From NCBI GenBank assembly GCA_037446555.1, contig JBBIIK010000002.1:62001-126000 (forward strand): a stretch of DNA of 64,000 bases. Reading direction: 5' to 3'. This document shows positions 1-7,900 of the stretch, in pieces. The translations under genes and the position numbers were made by a program. Each line of letters starts with the position of its first letter. The first letter of the stretch is position 1. The notes below the pieces were generated by a model, which was not told the DNA's origin, searched no databases, and was given only the letters and a program-made list of their open reading frames with translations. The stretch comes from JANWVO01 sp037446555. GTDB lineage: Bacteria; Acidobacteriota; Terriglobia; Bryobacterales; Bryobacteraceae.

Positions 1-749
1 ACGGGGGCGAGCGCGGGCTGGCGGTGTATGACGACGTGAAGCGTCTGGACCGAGATTTCCCGGAGCCGATGCAGAGGGTGCGGGAGCGCACCGGGGCGGG
101 CGAGGACGACCTGCTCCTGCTGGCGGGATGGCGCGGCGAGCCCAAGGGTCCGCGGCCGGTGGAGACGGTGCTTCAGGCGTGCGGGCAGCTGCGGCTGTAC
201 GCCGGGCAGCAGTACAACGACCGGCACGGGCTGCTCGATCCGCGCGATTTCCGCTTCCTGTGGGTGCTGGACTTCCCCATGTTCGAGTGGGACGAGGAAG
301 ACCAGAGGTGGGTGGCAGCGCACCATCCGTTCACGTCTCCGCGGGAAGAGGATCTGGATCTGATGGAGAGCGACCCGGCGCGCTGCCGCGCCCGGAGCTA
401 CGACTTCGTACTGAACGGCGTGGAGCTGGGCTCGGGTTCGATTCGTATTCACCGGCAGGACATCCAGAAGCGCGTGTTCACGGCTCTCGGGCTGTCAGAC
501 GAAGAGGCGCGAGCGAAGTTCGGGTTCCTGCTGGACGCGCTGACCTATGGAGCGCCGCCGCACGGAGGCATCGCGCTGGGGCTGGACCGGCTGGTGATGA
601 TCCTTGCGGGCGAGAACTCGATCCGCGACGTGATCGCGTTCCCGAAGACGGCGAAGGGCACGGACCTGATGTGCGACGCGCCATCGCAGGTGAGCGACCG
701 GCAGCTGCGAGAACTCGGGCTGATGCTGCGGCGCCCGCCGCAGGCTTGA
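1..749 (+). CDS. aspS: Aspartyl-tRNA synthetase, C-terminal part (5' end outside window)
   Basis: This class II aminoacyl-tRNA synthetase charges tRNA-Asp (or Asp/Asn in non-discriminating types). The reading frame is open from base 3, so the gene begins upstream of the window; bacterial AspRS is about 590 residues and roughly the last 248 codons are visible. Seen in the sequence: the LDFPMFEWDE segment, AHHPFTSPREED, GSGSIRIH, and class II motif 3 (GGIALGLDRLVMIL), followed by the typical bacterial end NSIRDVIAFPKTAKGTDLM. The N-terminal anticodon-binding domain and motifs 1 and 2 are not in the window. It faces the next gene tail to tail with 15 bases between stops. The identification is firm. 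Confidence 0.95.
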   Translation, partial: GGERGLAVYDDVKRLDRDFPEPMQRVRERTGAGEDDLLLLAGWRGEPKGPRPVETVLQACGQLRLYAGQQYNDRHGLLDPRDFRFLWVLDFPMFEWDEEDQRWVAAHHPFTSPREEDLDLMESDPARCRARSYDFVLNGVELGSGSIRIHRQDIQKRVFTALGLSDEEARAKFGFLLDALTYGAPPHGGIALGLDRLVMILAGENSIRDVIAFPKTAKGTDLMCDAPSQVSDRQLRELGLMLRRPPQA

Positions 750-764
750 CGAGCGGCCGGGGGA

Positions 765-2492
765 TCAGGGCAACGGCACGTCTGGCACGGTGACGGTTTT
801 GCGCTCGCCCGCCTGGACGCGGATTTTCTCTGCTTTCGCGGCAAGCACCTCCAGCGTCTCCGGATCATAGAGAGTGCTGCTGTCGCCGCTGCAGACGCCG
901 GAAATCAGGTACTCGCCCGGAGGCAGCGGGAAGAAGACGGCGCGGCCGTCCAAGCCGGCAGATTCCGAGCGGAAAAGACGGAGCGGGCGATCCTGATTCC
1001 GCGCCTTCATCAGCACGATGACGTAGGGCTGGCAGAGTTCCTCCTCTTTGTCCGCCTTCGGGCGTTCCGCCGTGATGCGCGCGGCATCCGGGCGGAGCGT
1101 GATGACAACCCCGTCCGGCGCTCCGGCGGTCAAGTCGATCTCCCCGGTGACATCCATGCCTGCGAGGGTGCGGATCGAGGAGACATAGAGATGCCGCACT
1201 GCCTCGCCATCCACATGCAGCGTGTACCTCCCGGGAAACTGGATGGCCATCTCGAACGAGCCGTCTTCCCCGGCAGGGACGTTGGCGAAGCCCATGCCTC
1301 CGCCGACAGGCATGGCGATGATCCTGAGGCTGCCGAAGGCAACTTTTCCCGAATCGCCGGCTCCCTCGACGCGGACTTGTCCGCGCAGGGAGAACGGCGG
1401 CTGGAAGCGGAGCTCAATTCCCTCCAAGTCCTCATCGCGCACTTCCAGGTGCATTGCGGCCACTTGCCGCCTCTGCGGGCTAGCTGAGTCGATCTCCCTG
1501 GCAACGAGATCGTAGGAGCCTGCCGGGACGCCCTCGAGGAGGAATGAACCGGGCTCGCTGCCGTCCTTCGTCTGCGTGAAGAACCAGGGGATTCCCGCAC
1601 GGTCGCGGTGGGCCAGGTGGATTGCCACATTCCGGGCAGGCGTGCCGTCTTCCCGCAGGACACGGCCGGAAACACGCCTGGCAGCGGCGCGTCGCAGGCG
1701 GAAATCGACACTGGCGACCTCCTGTCCAGCAGCCACCGAAATCCACGTGCCCTGTTCCGGCGTGAGGGCGTCGGGATAACACAGCGGTACGTAGATGCTC
1801 CTGCCCGCCCCCTCCGGCAGGGTGGTACTCGAGGGAGTGACATGGACACAGGGCAAGTACTTGCCCGCCGGGAGATTCACCAGGCGGAAGTAGCCCCTGT
1901 CGTCGGTTCGCGCGCCCGTTCCTGCCGACATGAGGCCCGCCCTCCCGCCCTGAGCGAACGTTCTGCGAAACGCCACCACCTGGACGCCCTGCGCCGGCTC
2001 GCCTTCCTCGTCGAGCACGCGCCCGGAGATGACAGCCTGCGGAGCGAGCGCATAACGAAGCCCCGAAACCGGGACGCCCGCACGCACGCGGATGCGCTGG
2101 GGGGACAAGCCGGGGCCGTGACGCCCTGGAAACATGCCCTCCCGGCGGACGAAGATCCCGTACTCGCCTTCCTCGACGTTTTCGAAACGGAAAGAGCCGT
2201 CCGGGCCGGTGACAGCGGTCCTGGGCTGCTGGCGGATGTCCCCGGGCGCCTGCGCCGCCGCTCCTGCACGGACAGTGAGGGGAACTGCGGCGCTCGCGCC
2301 AGGGCTGGCTTCACTCCGCAGGAATGTCAAGATCACTTCCGCGCGGCGAACGGGCTCCCCAGTGATCGAATGGATCACCGTGCCGCTCACCGCGGCTCTC
2401 TCCTGCTTCGCGGCAGGTTCGGGCGCCTGCAAGGCAATGAGCAGCTGCGCTGACAAAATCCAGAACAAGAACCAGGCCATCCGGACCCGCAT
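765..2492 (-). CDS. Secreted protein with repeated carboxypeptidase-regulatory-like (Cna-B-like) domains
   Basis: 575 residues. The N-terminus (MRVRMAWFLFWILSAQ) is a signal peptide. The rest reads as a string of beta-sandwich domains of the carboxypeptidase-regulatory/Cna-B kind. Each starts with a V(S)GxV...GEPxxxAxV element and ends with GxFxxxxVxxGxYxL. They lie near residues 33-130, 150-230, 268-345 and 375-430, with a divergent one near 480-560. No catalytic domain, sortase motif or transmembrane anchor is visible. Such proteins are abundant in Acidobacteriota and are usually of unknown role; surface or periplasmic binding is an inference. The start has an upstream GGGGCAGG purine run, and a TAAAAT-like -10 lies about 40 bases upstream. 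Confidence 0.8.
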   Translation of the reverse strand: MRVRMAWFLFWILSAQLLIALQAPEPAAKQERAAVSGTVIHSITGEPVRRAEVILTFLRSEASPGASAAVPLTVRAGAAAQAPGDIRQQPRTAVTGPDGSFRFENVEEGEYGIFVRREGMFPGRHGPGLSPQRIRVRAGVPVSGLRYALAPQAVISGRVLDEEGEPAQGVQVVAFRRTFAQGGRAGLMSAGTGARTDDRGYFRLVNLPAGKYLPCVHVTPSSTTLPEGAGRSIYVPLCYPDALTPEQGTWISVAAGQEVASVDFRLRRAAARRVSGRVLREDGTPARNVAIHLAHRDRAGIPWFFTQTKDGSEPGSFLLEGVPAGSYDLVAREIDSASPQRRQVAAMHLEVRDEDLEGIELRFQPPFSLRGQVRVEGAGDSGKVAFGSLRIIAMPVGGGMGFANVPAGEDGSFEMAIQFPGRYTLHVDGEAVRHLYVSSIRTLAGMDVTGEIDLTAGAPDGVVITLRPDAARITAERPKADKEEELCQPYVIVLMKARNQDRPLRLFRSESAGLDGRAVFFPLPPGEYLISGVCSGDSSTLYDPETLEVLAAKAEKIRVQAGERKTVTVPDVPLP

Positions 2493-2699
2493 TTTCCTGC
2501 CCCTTGAGGAAATTTCCCGGAAATCCGGATTTTAGTCCATGGGCCGGAAGAATTCACCCGGCCGGAACGAGAGAGGGCCGTGCATTCCGTTGCACGAGCG
2601 GTGCAGCCGGGCGCGAAGAGCAGGAAGGGCTGCCAGCAAGCGCGGTCCCAGGGGCTGCCGTGCGGAGCAGGAATCCCGCAATGCGCGCGCGGGCCCCGC

Positions 2700-2705
2700 T
2701 ATAAT
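2700..2705 (+). promoter_or_regulatory. Perfect TATAAT -10 element before the cytochrome c gene
   Basis: TATAAT is an exact sigma-70 -10 hexamer in very GC-rich surroundings, 76 bases before the cytochrome c start. No convincing -35 is seen at 16-18 bases (CGCAAT at best), so strength is uncertain. The rest of 2493-2781 holds no gene that I can support. Confidence 0.45.
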
Positions 2706-2781
2706 GGTGGCGAGCGGCCGCAACTCGGTGCGGCCGTGCGACATCCAAACTCTTGAAATTCCCGGCACCCTGAAAACAGTC

Positions 2782-3105
2782 ATGTCCAGAACGCAGTGTT
2801 TCCTTGCGGGGCTGATTCTTGCCTCCTTCTTGCCCGCCGCCGCCCAACAGAAGGGCGATCCAGCCAAGGGCAAAGAGGTTTTTGACCAGTGCGGCGTTTG
2901 CCATTCGGCCACCACGGACGAGAAGAAGATGGGGCCATCGCTGAAGGGGCTGTTCAAGAAGGCCAAGATGACGAATGGCCAGAAGCCGACAGAAGCCAAC
3001 GTCATGGCCATCATCAACAAGGGCAAAGGCACGATGCCCGCGTTTGAGGACGTCCTGACGCAGGAAGAGAAGGCTCACCTGCTTGCCTATCTGAAGACGC
3101 TCTAG
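2782..3105 (+). CDS. Small periplasmic class I cytochrome c
   Basis: 107 residues: a signal peptide (MSRTQCFLAGLILASFLPAAAQ) followed by a single c-type haem domain. The haem site is CGVCH, and the Met of GTMPAF is the probable distal ligand, followed by the usual C-terminal helix (EEKAHLLAYLKTL). The layout matches small soluble electron carriers of the c2/c550 type. It likely shuttles electrons in the periplasm, possibly to the caa3-type oxidase encoded at 35.7-39.4 kb; that link is inference. The start at 2782 was chosen because it puts the signal peptide directly at the N-terminus. A longer in-frame reading from 2539 has an implausible Arg-rich extension and crosses the promoter. Confidence 0.9.
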   Translation: MSRTQCFLAGLILASFLPAAAQQKGDPAKGKEVFDQCGVCHSATTDEKKMGPSLKGLFKKAKMTNGQKPTEANVMAIINKGKGTMPAFEDVLTQEEKAHLLAYLKTL

Positions 3106-3209
3106 CGGCGCCGGGCGGAGCAGCGGGATCCGCTTGCACAGGGCTGCGCGCATGGCTGCAAATTCTCCGGCATTCGGGCCGCCGGGATGGGAGCGCGGGG
3201 CCGGTGAAT

Positions 3210-3239
3210 TTGACCCGGCGCAGCCGCGCCCGCTAAAAT
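3210..3239 (+). promoter_or_regulatory. Sigma-70 promoter of tRNA-Glu
   Basis: TTGACC (3210-3215), an 18-base spacer, and TAAAAT (3234-3239). The predicted start site near 3246 gives about 34 bases of 5' leader before the mature tRNA. Both boxes are close to consensus in a GC-rich region. Confidence 0.65.
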
Positions 3240-3279
3240 CGGAAGCGCGGCAGCTTGTTCCGGGCTGCCGAGCAAACGC

Positions 3280-3357
3280 GTCCCCATCGTCTAGCCAGGC
3301 CTAGGACACCGCCCTTTCACGGCGATAACGCGGGTTCGAATCCCGCTGGGGACGCCA
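3280..3357 (+). tRNA. tRNA-Glu (anticodon TTC)
   Basis: A cloverleaf can be drawn by hand. Acceptor GTCCCCA (3280-3286) pairs with TGGGGAC (3347-3353), the discriminator is G3354, and CCA is genome-encoded (3355-3357). The anticodon loop CTTTCAC (3314-3320) places TTC at 3316-3318. The T arm is GCGGG-TTCGAAT-CCCGC. The sequence is close to other bacterial tRNA-Glu. One oddity is that the outer anticodon-stem pair (27-43) is C-A rather than C-G. Confidence 0.97.
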
Positions 3358-3399
3358 CTTCCTGCCGCATCCCCGCTTCCAGCCCTCAGGAGACGCCGT

Positions 3400-4218
3400 T
3401 CACTCGAACCGGAATCTGGAGCGCCCCTCGCGCTCGTGGGCGATGCCGCGTTTCGTTCCCCGCACAAAGTCGACGATGTGCCCCGCGTGCGGACTGTCGA
3501 TCTCGCGCTCGATCCGATCGAGCGCGTCCTTCAGCTTGAGCCCCGAACGGTACAGCAGCCGGTAGGCGCGCTTGATGGCGGCGACCTCCTCGCCCGAGAA
3601 GCCCGCCCGCCGCAGTCCCACGACGTTCAGCCCCACAGGGCTCGCATAGACGCCGCTGTAAAGGAAGAAGGGCGGCAGATCCTGGTTGACGCGCACGCCG
3701 CCGCCGATCATGGCAAGCCGCCCGATGCGGCAGAACTGATGGACGACGACGCACCCGCTGATGAATGCCTGGTCCTCGACAGCGACGTGCCCGGCGATGA
3801 GCGCGCAGCTGGCGATGACCGTGTGGTTGCCGACGGTGGCGTTGTGCGCAATATGGCCCGAGCTCATGATGAAGTTGCCGTCGCCGACGCGCGTGACGCT
3901 TTCGGGGGCGGTGCCACGGCTGATGGTGAAGTGTTCGCGGATGCGGTTGCCGTTGCCGATGACGAGGTAGCTGCGCTCGCCGGTGAAGTTCTTGTCGAAC
4001 GGATCGGTGCCGAGCGCGGCGCCGGCGCTGATCTCGTTGTCGTCACCGAGGGTGGTCCAGCGCTTGATGTAGATGTAGGGCTCGAGGCGGCAGCGCGCGC
4101 CGATGACGACGTCCTGCTCGATGACACAGAACTCTCCGATGCGGGTCTGCGGGCCGATGCGCGCATCCGGGTGCACTTTCGCGGTCGGCGCGACATAGGC
4201 GGACGGATCAACGGGCAT
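3400..4218 (-). CDS. lpxA: UDP-N-acetylglucosamine O-acyltransferase (LpxA)
   Basis: LpxA catalyses the first step of lipid A synthesis, moving a 3-hydroxyacyl chain from ACP to UDP-GlcNAc in the cytosol. The 272-residue protein is close to the family's usual 260-270. It starts with hexapeptide repeats (left-handed beta-helix) from about residue 5 to 180. It carries IREHFTISRGT and the catalytic-region motif GHIAHNATVG, with His125 in the position of the known catalytic base. The family's C-terminal helical segment begins GLNVVGLRRAGFS. It is divergent from lpxD with 45 bases between start codons, unlike the common lpxD-fabZ-lpxA operon; neither fabZ nor lpxB is beside it. Confidence 0.93.
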   Translation of the reverse strand: MPVDPSAYVAPTAKVHPDARIGPQTRIGEFCVIEQDVVIGARCRLEPYIYIKRWTTLGDDNEISAGAALGTDPFDKNFTGERSYLVIGNGNRIREHFTISRGTAPESVTRVGDGNFIMSSGHIAHNATVGNHTVIASCALIAGHVAVEDQAFISGCVVVHQFCRIGRLAMIGGGVRVNQDLPPFFLYSGVYASPVGLNVVGLRRAGFSGEEVAAIKRAYRLLYRSGLKLKDALDRIEREIDSPHAGHIVDFVRGTKRGIAHEREGRSRFRFE

Positions 4219-4224
4219 ACACTG

Positions 4225-4235
4225 GGTATGATACC
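4225..4235. promoter_or_regulatory. Inverted repeat / shared -10 region between lpxA and lpxD
   Basis: GGTATGATACC is a perfect 5+1+5 inverted repeat in the 45-base lpxA-lpxD gap. On the plus strand TATGAT (4227-4232) is a good -10 for lpxD; the minus strand reads TATCAT in the same place. No good -35 is visible on either strand. The repeat could be a bidirectional promoter core or an operator. Confidence 0.3.
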
Positions 4236-4263
4236 GGCCGGGGCCGGGGAAACGAGGCGCGCC

Positions 4264-5247
4264 ATGAGGGTGAGGGACATCGCGGAACGGCTCGGGGCCA
4301 CCTGGGAGGGTGATGGTGAGCGCGAGGTGTTGCGCGTCGCGCCGCTCGACAGCGCCGGCTCAGGGGAGCTGGCCTTCGCCAACAACCGCCGCGCATTGCG
4401 CGACGCGCAGTCGTCGGCGGCGGGCTGCCTGCTGGTCCCTCTGGAATTTGAGAATCCCGGCGGGCGCACGATCATCCGCTGCAAGGACCCTCGCGCCGCG
4501 TGCGCGCGCGTGATCCCGTGGCTGCACCACTTACCCGAGCCGCCGCGCGGCATTCATCCGGCGGCGCTAATCGGCGAAGGCTGCGACATCGGCGAGGACG
4601 TGAGCATCGGGCCGCTGTGCGTCATCGGCGACGGGGCGCGCATCGGCGCGGGCAGCGTGCTGTATCCGGGGGTGCACGTCTATCCGGGAGTCGAAATCGG
4701 ACAGCGCGTGATCATCCACTCCGGGGCGGTGATCGGCGCCGACGGCTTCGGATTTGTTTTCGAGGAAGGGCGATACGAGAAGTTCCCGCAAGTAGGCCGC
4801 GTGGTGATCGGCAATGACGTGGAGATCGGCGCCAACTGCACGATCGACCGCGCCGCGCTCGGCGTCACCAGCATCGGCGACGGCACGAAGCTCGACAACC
4901 TGGTGCACATCGCCCACAACTGCCGCGTCGGCCGGCACGTTGTGATCGCGGCGCAAACCGGGCTTGCCGGCGGCACGGTGATCGAGGACTACGCCGTGAT
5001 CGGCGGGCAGGTGGGCATGGGCGACAACGTCACAGTGAAGTCCGGCGCCGTAGTGGGCTCGGGCGCGGGCATCCTGAGTTCGAAGGTGCTGCGCGGCGGC
5101 GGCGAAGTCTGGTGGGGCACGCCGGCGCGGCCGCTGAAAGAGTATCTCGAGACTCTGGCCCACATCAGCCGCCTGCCGCAATTGCGGCGCGAGGTGGAGG
5201 AGCTGCGAAAGCGCCTCGGCGAGCTGGAGAAGCAGCGCGGCGCATGA
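4264..5247 (+). CDS. lpxD: UDP-3-O-acylglucosamine N-acyltransferase (LpxD)
   Basis: LpxD adds the second 3-hydroxyacyl chain, on nitrogen, to UDP-3-O-acylglucosamine in lipid A synthesis. The 327-residue protein has the family's layout. An N-terminal uridine-binding domain (about 1-100, with SGELAFANNRR) is followed by hexapeptide repeats (about 100-280) and a C-terminal helix (RLPQLRREVEELRKRLGELEKQ). The catalytic-region motif VHIAHNCRVG is intact. The start at 4264 gives the expected N-terminus (MRVRDIAERLGA). An in-frame ATG at 4228 is possible but falls inside the probable promoter. The stop overlaps the next start as ATGA. Confidence 0.93.
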   Translation: MRVRDIAERLGATWEGDGEREVLRVAPLDSAGSGELAFANNRRALRDAQSSAAGCLLVPLEFENPGGRTIIRCKDPRAACARVIPWLHHLPEPPRGIHPAALIGEGCDIGEDVSIGPLCVIGDGARIGAGSVLYPGVHVYPGVEIGQRVIIHSGAVIGADGFGFVFEEGRYEKFPQVGRVVIGNDVEIGANCTIDRAALGVTSIGDGTKLDNLVHIAHNCRVGRHVVIAAQTGLAGGTVIEDYAVIGGQVGMGDNVTVKSGAVVGSGAGILSSKVLRGGGEVWWGTPARPLKEYLETLAHISRLPQLRREVEELRKRLGELEKQRGA

Positions 5248-5672
5248 GGATTATCGTCGGCGGGACAGGGAGGAAGTGCGGCAAGACGACGCTCGTCTGC
5301 CGAATCCTTGCACTGGCGCGGGGTCTAGGCTGGACCACTGTCAAGATCTCCCACCATGTGCCCGAAGGCGGCGTGCCGTTTGAACTGATCGAAGAAACCG
5401 AGGCGGGGCCGTCGGGCGACACGCGCCGCTACCTTGCCGCCGGGGCGGCCCGCGCCTACTGGTTGCGCGGGGATTTCGAGCAGGCGCTGCCCGCGCTCCG
5501 CGCTCTGCTGGCGGGATCGGAAAACTGGATCGTCGAGTCCACGCGGGCCGCGCGCCATCTGGAGGCCGACCTTGTGTTGACGGCCGGCGCGCAGGCGCCG
5601 CCGGAGGATGCGGAGTTACTGGCCCTGATCGGCGGCGGGCAGCCACAGAGTGAGCTCGAGCCGCCCTGTTGA
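5244..5672 (+). CDS. P-loop NTPase, MobB-like
   Basis: 142 residues. The N-terminus MRIIVGGTGRKCGKTTLV holds a Walker A loop (GTGRKCGKTT), followed by TVKISHH, as in MobB-type GTP-binding proteins of molybdenum cofactor biosynthesis. The rest (RRYLAAGAARAYWLRG, ENWIVESTRA) resembles that family's C-terminal half but is short; MobB is about 170 residues. It is coupled to lpxD by an ATGA overlap. Its last 57 bases also code for the end of the gene on the opposite strand. A role in cofactor synthesis is only suggested by family; msrP at 12.7-13.6 kb is a molybdoenzyme in the same window. Confidence 0.65.
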   Translation: MRIIVGGTGRKCGKTTLVCRILALARGLGWTTVKISHHVPEGGVPFELIEETEAGPSGDTRRYLAAGAARAYWLRGDFEQALPALRALLAGSENWIVESTRAARHLEADLVLTAGAQAPPEDAELLALIGGGQPQSELEPPC

Positions 5673-6278
5673 CTGCTCCGCGCCCGCCTCGAAGCGGCCG
5701 CCGGCGGCCTGAAGGAAGCGCCCAAGCGCGCCTCCCGCGGCGGCAGACCGCAAAGCCCGGGCCGCGTCTTCGGGGTCCTCGCAGCCGCCGGCCCAGACGC
5801 GCAACGCCACCCGACGGCTGTCGCTGTTCACCGACGCATGCACCGGATCATGGCAGCCGGCCACGTCGCGGAAGAACGCCACCACATGCTCCACCAGCCG
5901 GGGCAGGACCGACGGCGCGCGCACCCAACCCTCGGCCTCCAGATGCAGGTCGAGCACGGCTTCTTCCAGCTCGTACAGCCGCCTTCCGGCTTGCGCCAGC
6001 GCGACGGCCACCGGCTGCGCGACGGACTCGCCGGGCAGAGCCGCGCACAGCGCGGCATCGTCAAGCAGCCAGTTGGCTTGCTGTACCATCACCCGCAGCC
6101 GTCGGCAGTGGGGGATCAGGTCGGGCCGCGCCTCGCTCACCACCATGTCCACGTAATAGGCCACCGACTCGATGCCCGAAAGCGGCTGCCGCAGTTCGTG
6201 CGCCAGATGGCGGATCAATTCCGCGGCGTCCTGTGTCGGGGTCTCGTCGATTTGCGGCGCGCGACCGGCGGGCTGCAT
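5616..6278 (-). CDS. Small histidine-kinase-like protein with degenerate ATPase domain
   Basis: 220 residues. Residues of about 16-45 (AELIRHLAHELRQPLSGIE) match the HisKA dimerisation and phosphoacceptor helix, with His in the H-E-L-R context. The C-terminus (GGRFEAGAEQSTGRLELTLWLP) resembles the last strands of a HATPase_c domain, but no N-box, DxGxG or GxGLGL motif is present, so ATP binding looks lost. There is no sensor or membrane domain. It may act as a phosphotransfer or scaffold protein (inference). A good SD (GGAGG, 6286-6290) sits 7 bases before the ATG at 6278. The 3' end overlaps the MobB-like gene tail to tail by 57 bases. Confidence 0.6.
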   Translation of the reverse strand: MQPAGRAPQIDETPTQDAAELIRHLAHELRQPLSGIESVAYYVDMVVSEARPDLIPHCRRLRVMVQQANWLLDDAALCAALPGESVAQPVAVALAQAGRRLYELEEAVLDLHLEAEGWVRAPSVLPRLVEHVVAFFRDVAGCHDPVHASVNSDSRRVALRVWAGGCEDPEDAARALRSAAAGGALGRFLQAAGGRFEAGAEQSTGRLELTLWLPAADQGQ

Positions 6279-6310
6279 GGGGAATCCTCCAAGAAGAATA
6301 GCACCGGCGG

Positions 6311-7225
6311 TCAGCGCGGGTGCTCGCGCGAGTGACGCTCGTCGTGGTCTTCCTGCGACTCCAAGTGAGTGATCATCTCCAGCGGTTGCCCGAAGCCGCT
6401 TTCGAGCGCTTCTTCAATGAGCGTGGCCGTACGGTGCGCCGAGCCGAGGCTGGTGGCGAAAGGGAAGATCAGGTGCGCCTCGGCGAGGAATCGCCCGCCG
6501 GTGGCGCGCAGTCGAAGGCCGTGCCAGGCGATGCCGTGTTCGCGGGTCAGATCGTCAAGCGCCGCGCGCAGCCGCGCCTCCACCTGCGGGTCGGCGTAAT
6601 CGAGCAACCCCTGCGCGCTGCCCCATACCAGTTGCGCGCCGGACCACAGGATGTAAAGGGCCATCAGCGCCGCCACCAGCGGATCGAAAGGCTTCCAGCC
6701 GGTGGCGAGCACGAGCAACACGCCGGCGAACGCCGCGACGCTGGTGATGCAGTCGCTGAGCACGTGTTTGCCGTTGGCTTCGAGGATCAGCGAGTGATGT
6801 TTGCGGCCAGTGCGGATGAGGTGCCAGCCGAGCGCGCCATTGGCCAGCCCCAGAGCCAGCGTGATGCCCGCGCCGAGGGTGAGCCGTTCGAGCGGCAACC
6901 CCTGGCGCCACTGGTAAGCGGCAGTGACGAGGATCGAGACGGCGGCGGCGGCGACGAGCGCGCCCTCAAAGCCTGCCGAGAAGAAGGCGATGCGGTCCAG
7001 GCCATAGTGATAGCGGCCTCCCGCAGGGCGGCGGCTCAGCCGCAGCGCGAACGCGGCAAAGCCGACCGCGCCGGTGTGGACCACGCTTTCGATGGCGTCG
7101 GAGAAGATCGCCGAAGAGTTGGTCAGATACCATGCGGCGGCCTTGCCGGCCAGCATGAGCAGACCGACGGCAAGCGACAGCCGCATGGCCCGGGCGGGCG
7201 CCACGCCTTGCTGCGAGTGGTCCAC
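6311..7225 (-). CDS. Cation diffusion facilitator (CDF) metal transporter
   Basis: An inner-membrane divalent cation/proton antiporter of the CDF family (Zn2+, Fe2+, Co2+ or Mn2+). At 304 residues it fits the family's usual 300. About six transmembrane segments fill residues 12-210, followed by a cytosolic ferredoxin-like domain. The transport-site helices carry SDAIESVVH (TM2) and HVLSDC (TM5, HxxxD); the TM2 motif departs from the usual SDAxHxxxD, so metal preference is unclear. The C-terminus (HDERHSREH) is His-rich and could bind metal. Translation starts at a GTG. It lies 39 bases downstream of the O-methyltransferase on the same strand. Confidence 0.85.
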   Translation of the reverse strand: MDHSQQGVAPARAMRLSLAVGLLMLAGKAAAWYLTNSSAIFSDAIESVVHTGAVGFAAFALRLSRRPAGGRYHYGLDRIAFFSAGFEGALVAAAAVSILVTAAYQWRQGLPLERLTLGAGITLALGLANGALGWHLIRTGRKHHSLILEANGKHVLSDCITSVAAFAGVLLVLATGWKPFDPLVAALMALYILWSGAQLVWGSAQGLLDYADPQVEARLRAALDDLTREHGIAWHGLRLRATGGRFLAEAHLIFPFATSLGSAHRTATLIEEALESGFGQPLEMITHLESQEDHDERHSREHPR

Positions 7226-7264
7226 AAGCAGGATTCTATCCGAGCCGCGCGCGGGGCACGGCCG

Positions 7265-7858
7265 CTACTTCTTCCAGGAGATCGAAAGCCCCTGCGGTGA
7301 TTCGGCGAGGAACTCGGTGTGCACGGCCGGGTCGGTCCGGATGCGTTCCAGAAACGGACGCAGCTGGAACTCGGCGTTGCGGGTGTTGTGGGCGAGGACG
7401 GCGCCTCCGCGGCGCACCTTGGGCAGCACGAGTTCGTAGTAGCGGAGGTAGTCCGGCTTCCAGGCGTCGATCAACACAATGTCAAACGGTCCTTCGAGAC
7501 GCGCGGTTTCCACCAGCGCGTTGGCCAGCCGCGCATCCACCACGTCGGCCAGCCCCATGGAGGCGAAGTTCTTCACCGCCTGAGCGTAACGTTCGGGATC
7601 GATCTCGAGCGTGACGAGCCTGCCGCCGGTCTTCTTCAGGGCCATGGCGAACCAGCCGCCGGAGTAGCCGGTGGAGGTGCCGATCTCGAGCACGCGCTTC
7701 GCCTTGAGTTCGAGCGTGAGACGGTAGAAGAACTGGCCGTCTTCGGGGTCGACGCTCATGTTGCGGCGCGCATCCTTGCGCATGGCGGCGAGCACCTCGC
7801 GGGCGCGCGCCTCGGAGTAGGGCTCGGCGAGCAGTGAAAGAAGAAGCAGCGGGATCAT
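7265..7858 (-). CDS. Class I SAM-dependent O-methyltransferase with an exported-looking N-terminus
   Basis: 197 residues in the catechol/caffeoyl-CoA O-methyltransferase superfamily. VLEIGTSTGYSGGWFA is the SAM-binding motif I, LVTLEIDPE places the acidic ribose ligand, and DIVLIDAWKPDYLRYYE is the metal-site region seen in these enzymes. The protein opens with MIPLLLLSLLAEPYSEA, which looks like a short signal peptide. That would be odd for a SAM enzyme, since SAM is cytosolic. Either the true start lies further in (no good alternative Met is near) or the protein is exported. The substrate cannot be told. Confidence 0.75.
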   Translation of the reverse strand: MIPLLLLSLLAEPYSEARAREVLAAMRKDARRNMSVDPEDGQFFYRLTLELKAKRVLEIGTSTGYSGGWFAMALKKTGGRLVTLEIDPERYAQAVKNFASMGLADVVDARLANALVETARLEGPFDIVLIDAWKPDYLRYYELVLPKVRRGGAVLAHNTRNAEFQLRPFLERIRTDPAVHTEFLAESPQGLSISWKK

Positions 7859-7900
7859 GCGGCGGCGCGGGACGCCGGCGGCGCCCCTGCCTCTACAGTA

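Noticed and set aside
3436..4263. N-terminal extension of lpxD in frame
   Set aside because: It is antisense to lpxA; the LpxD N-terminus is complete from 4264.
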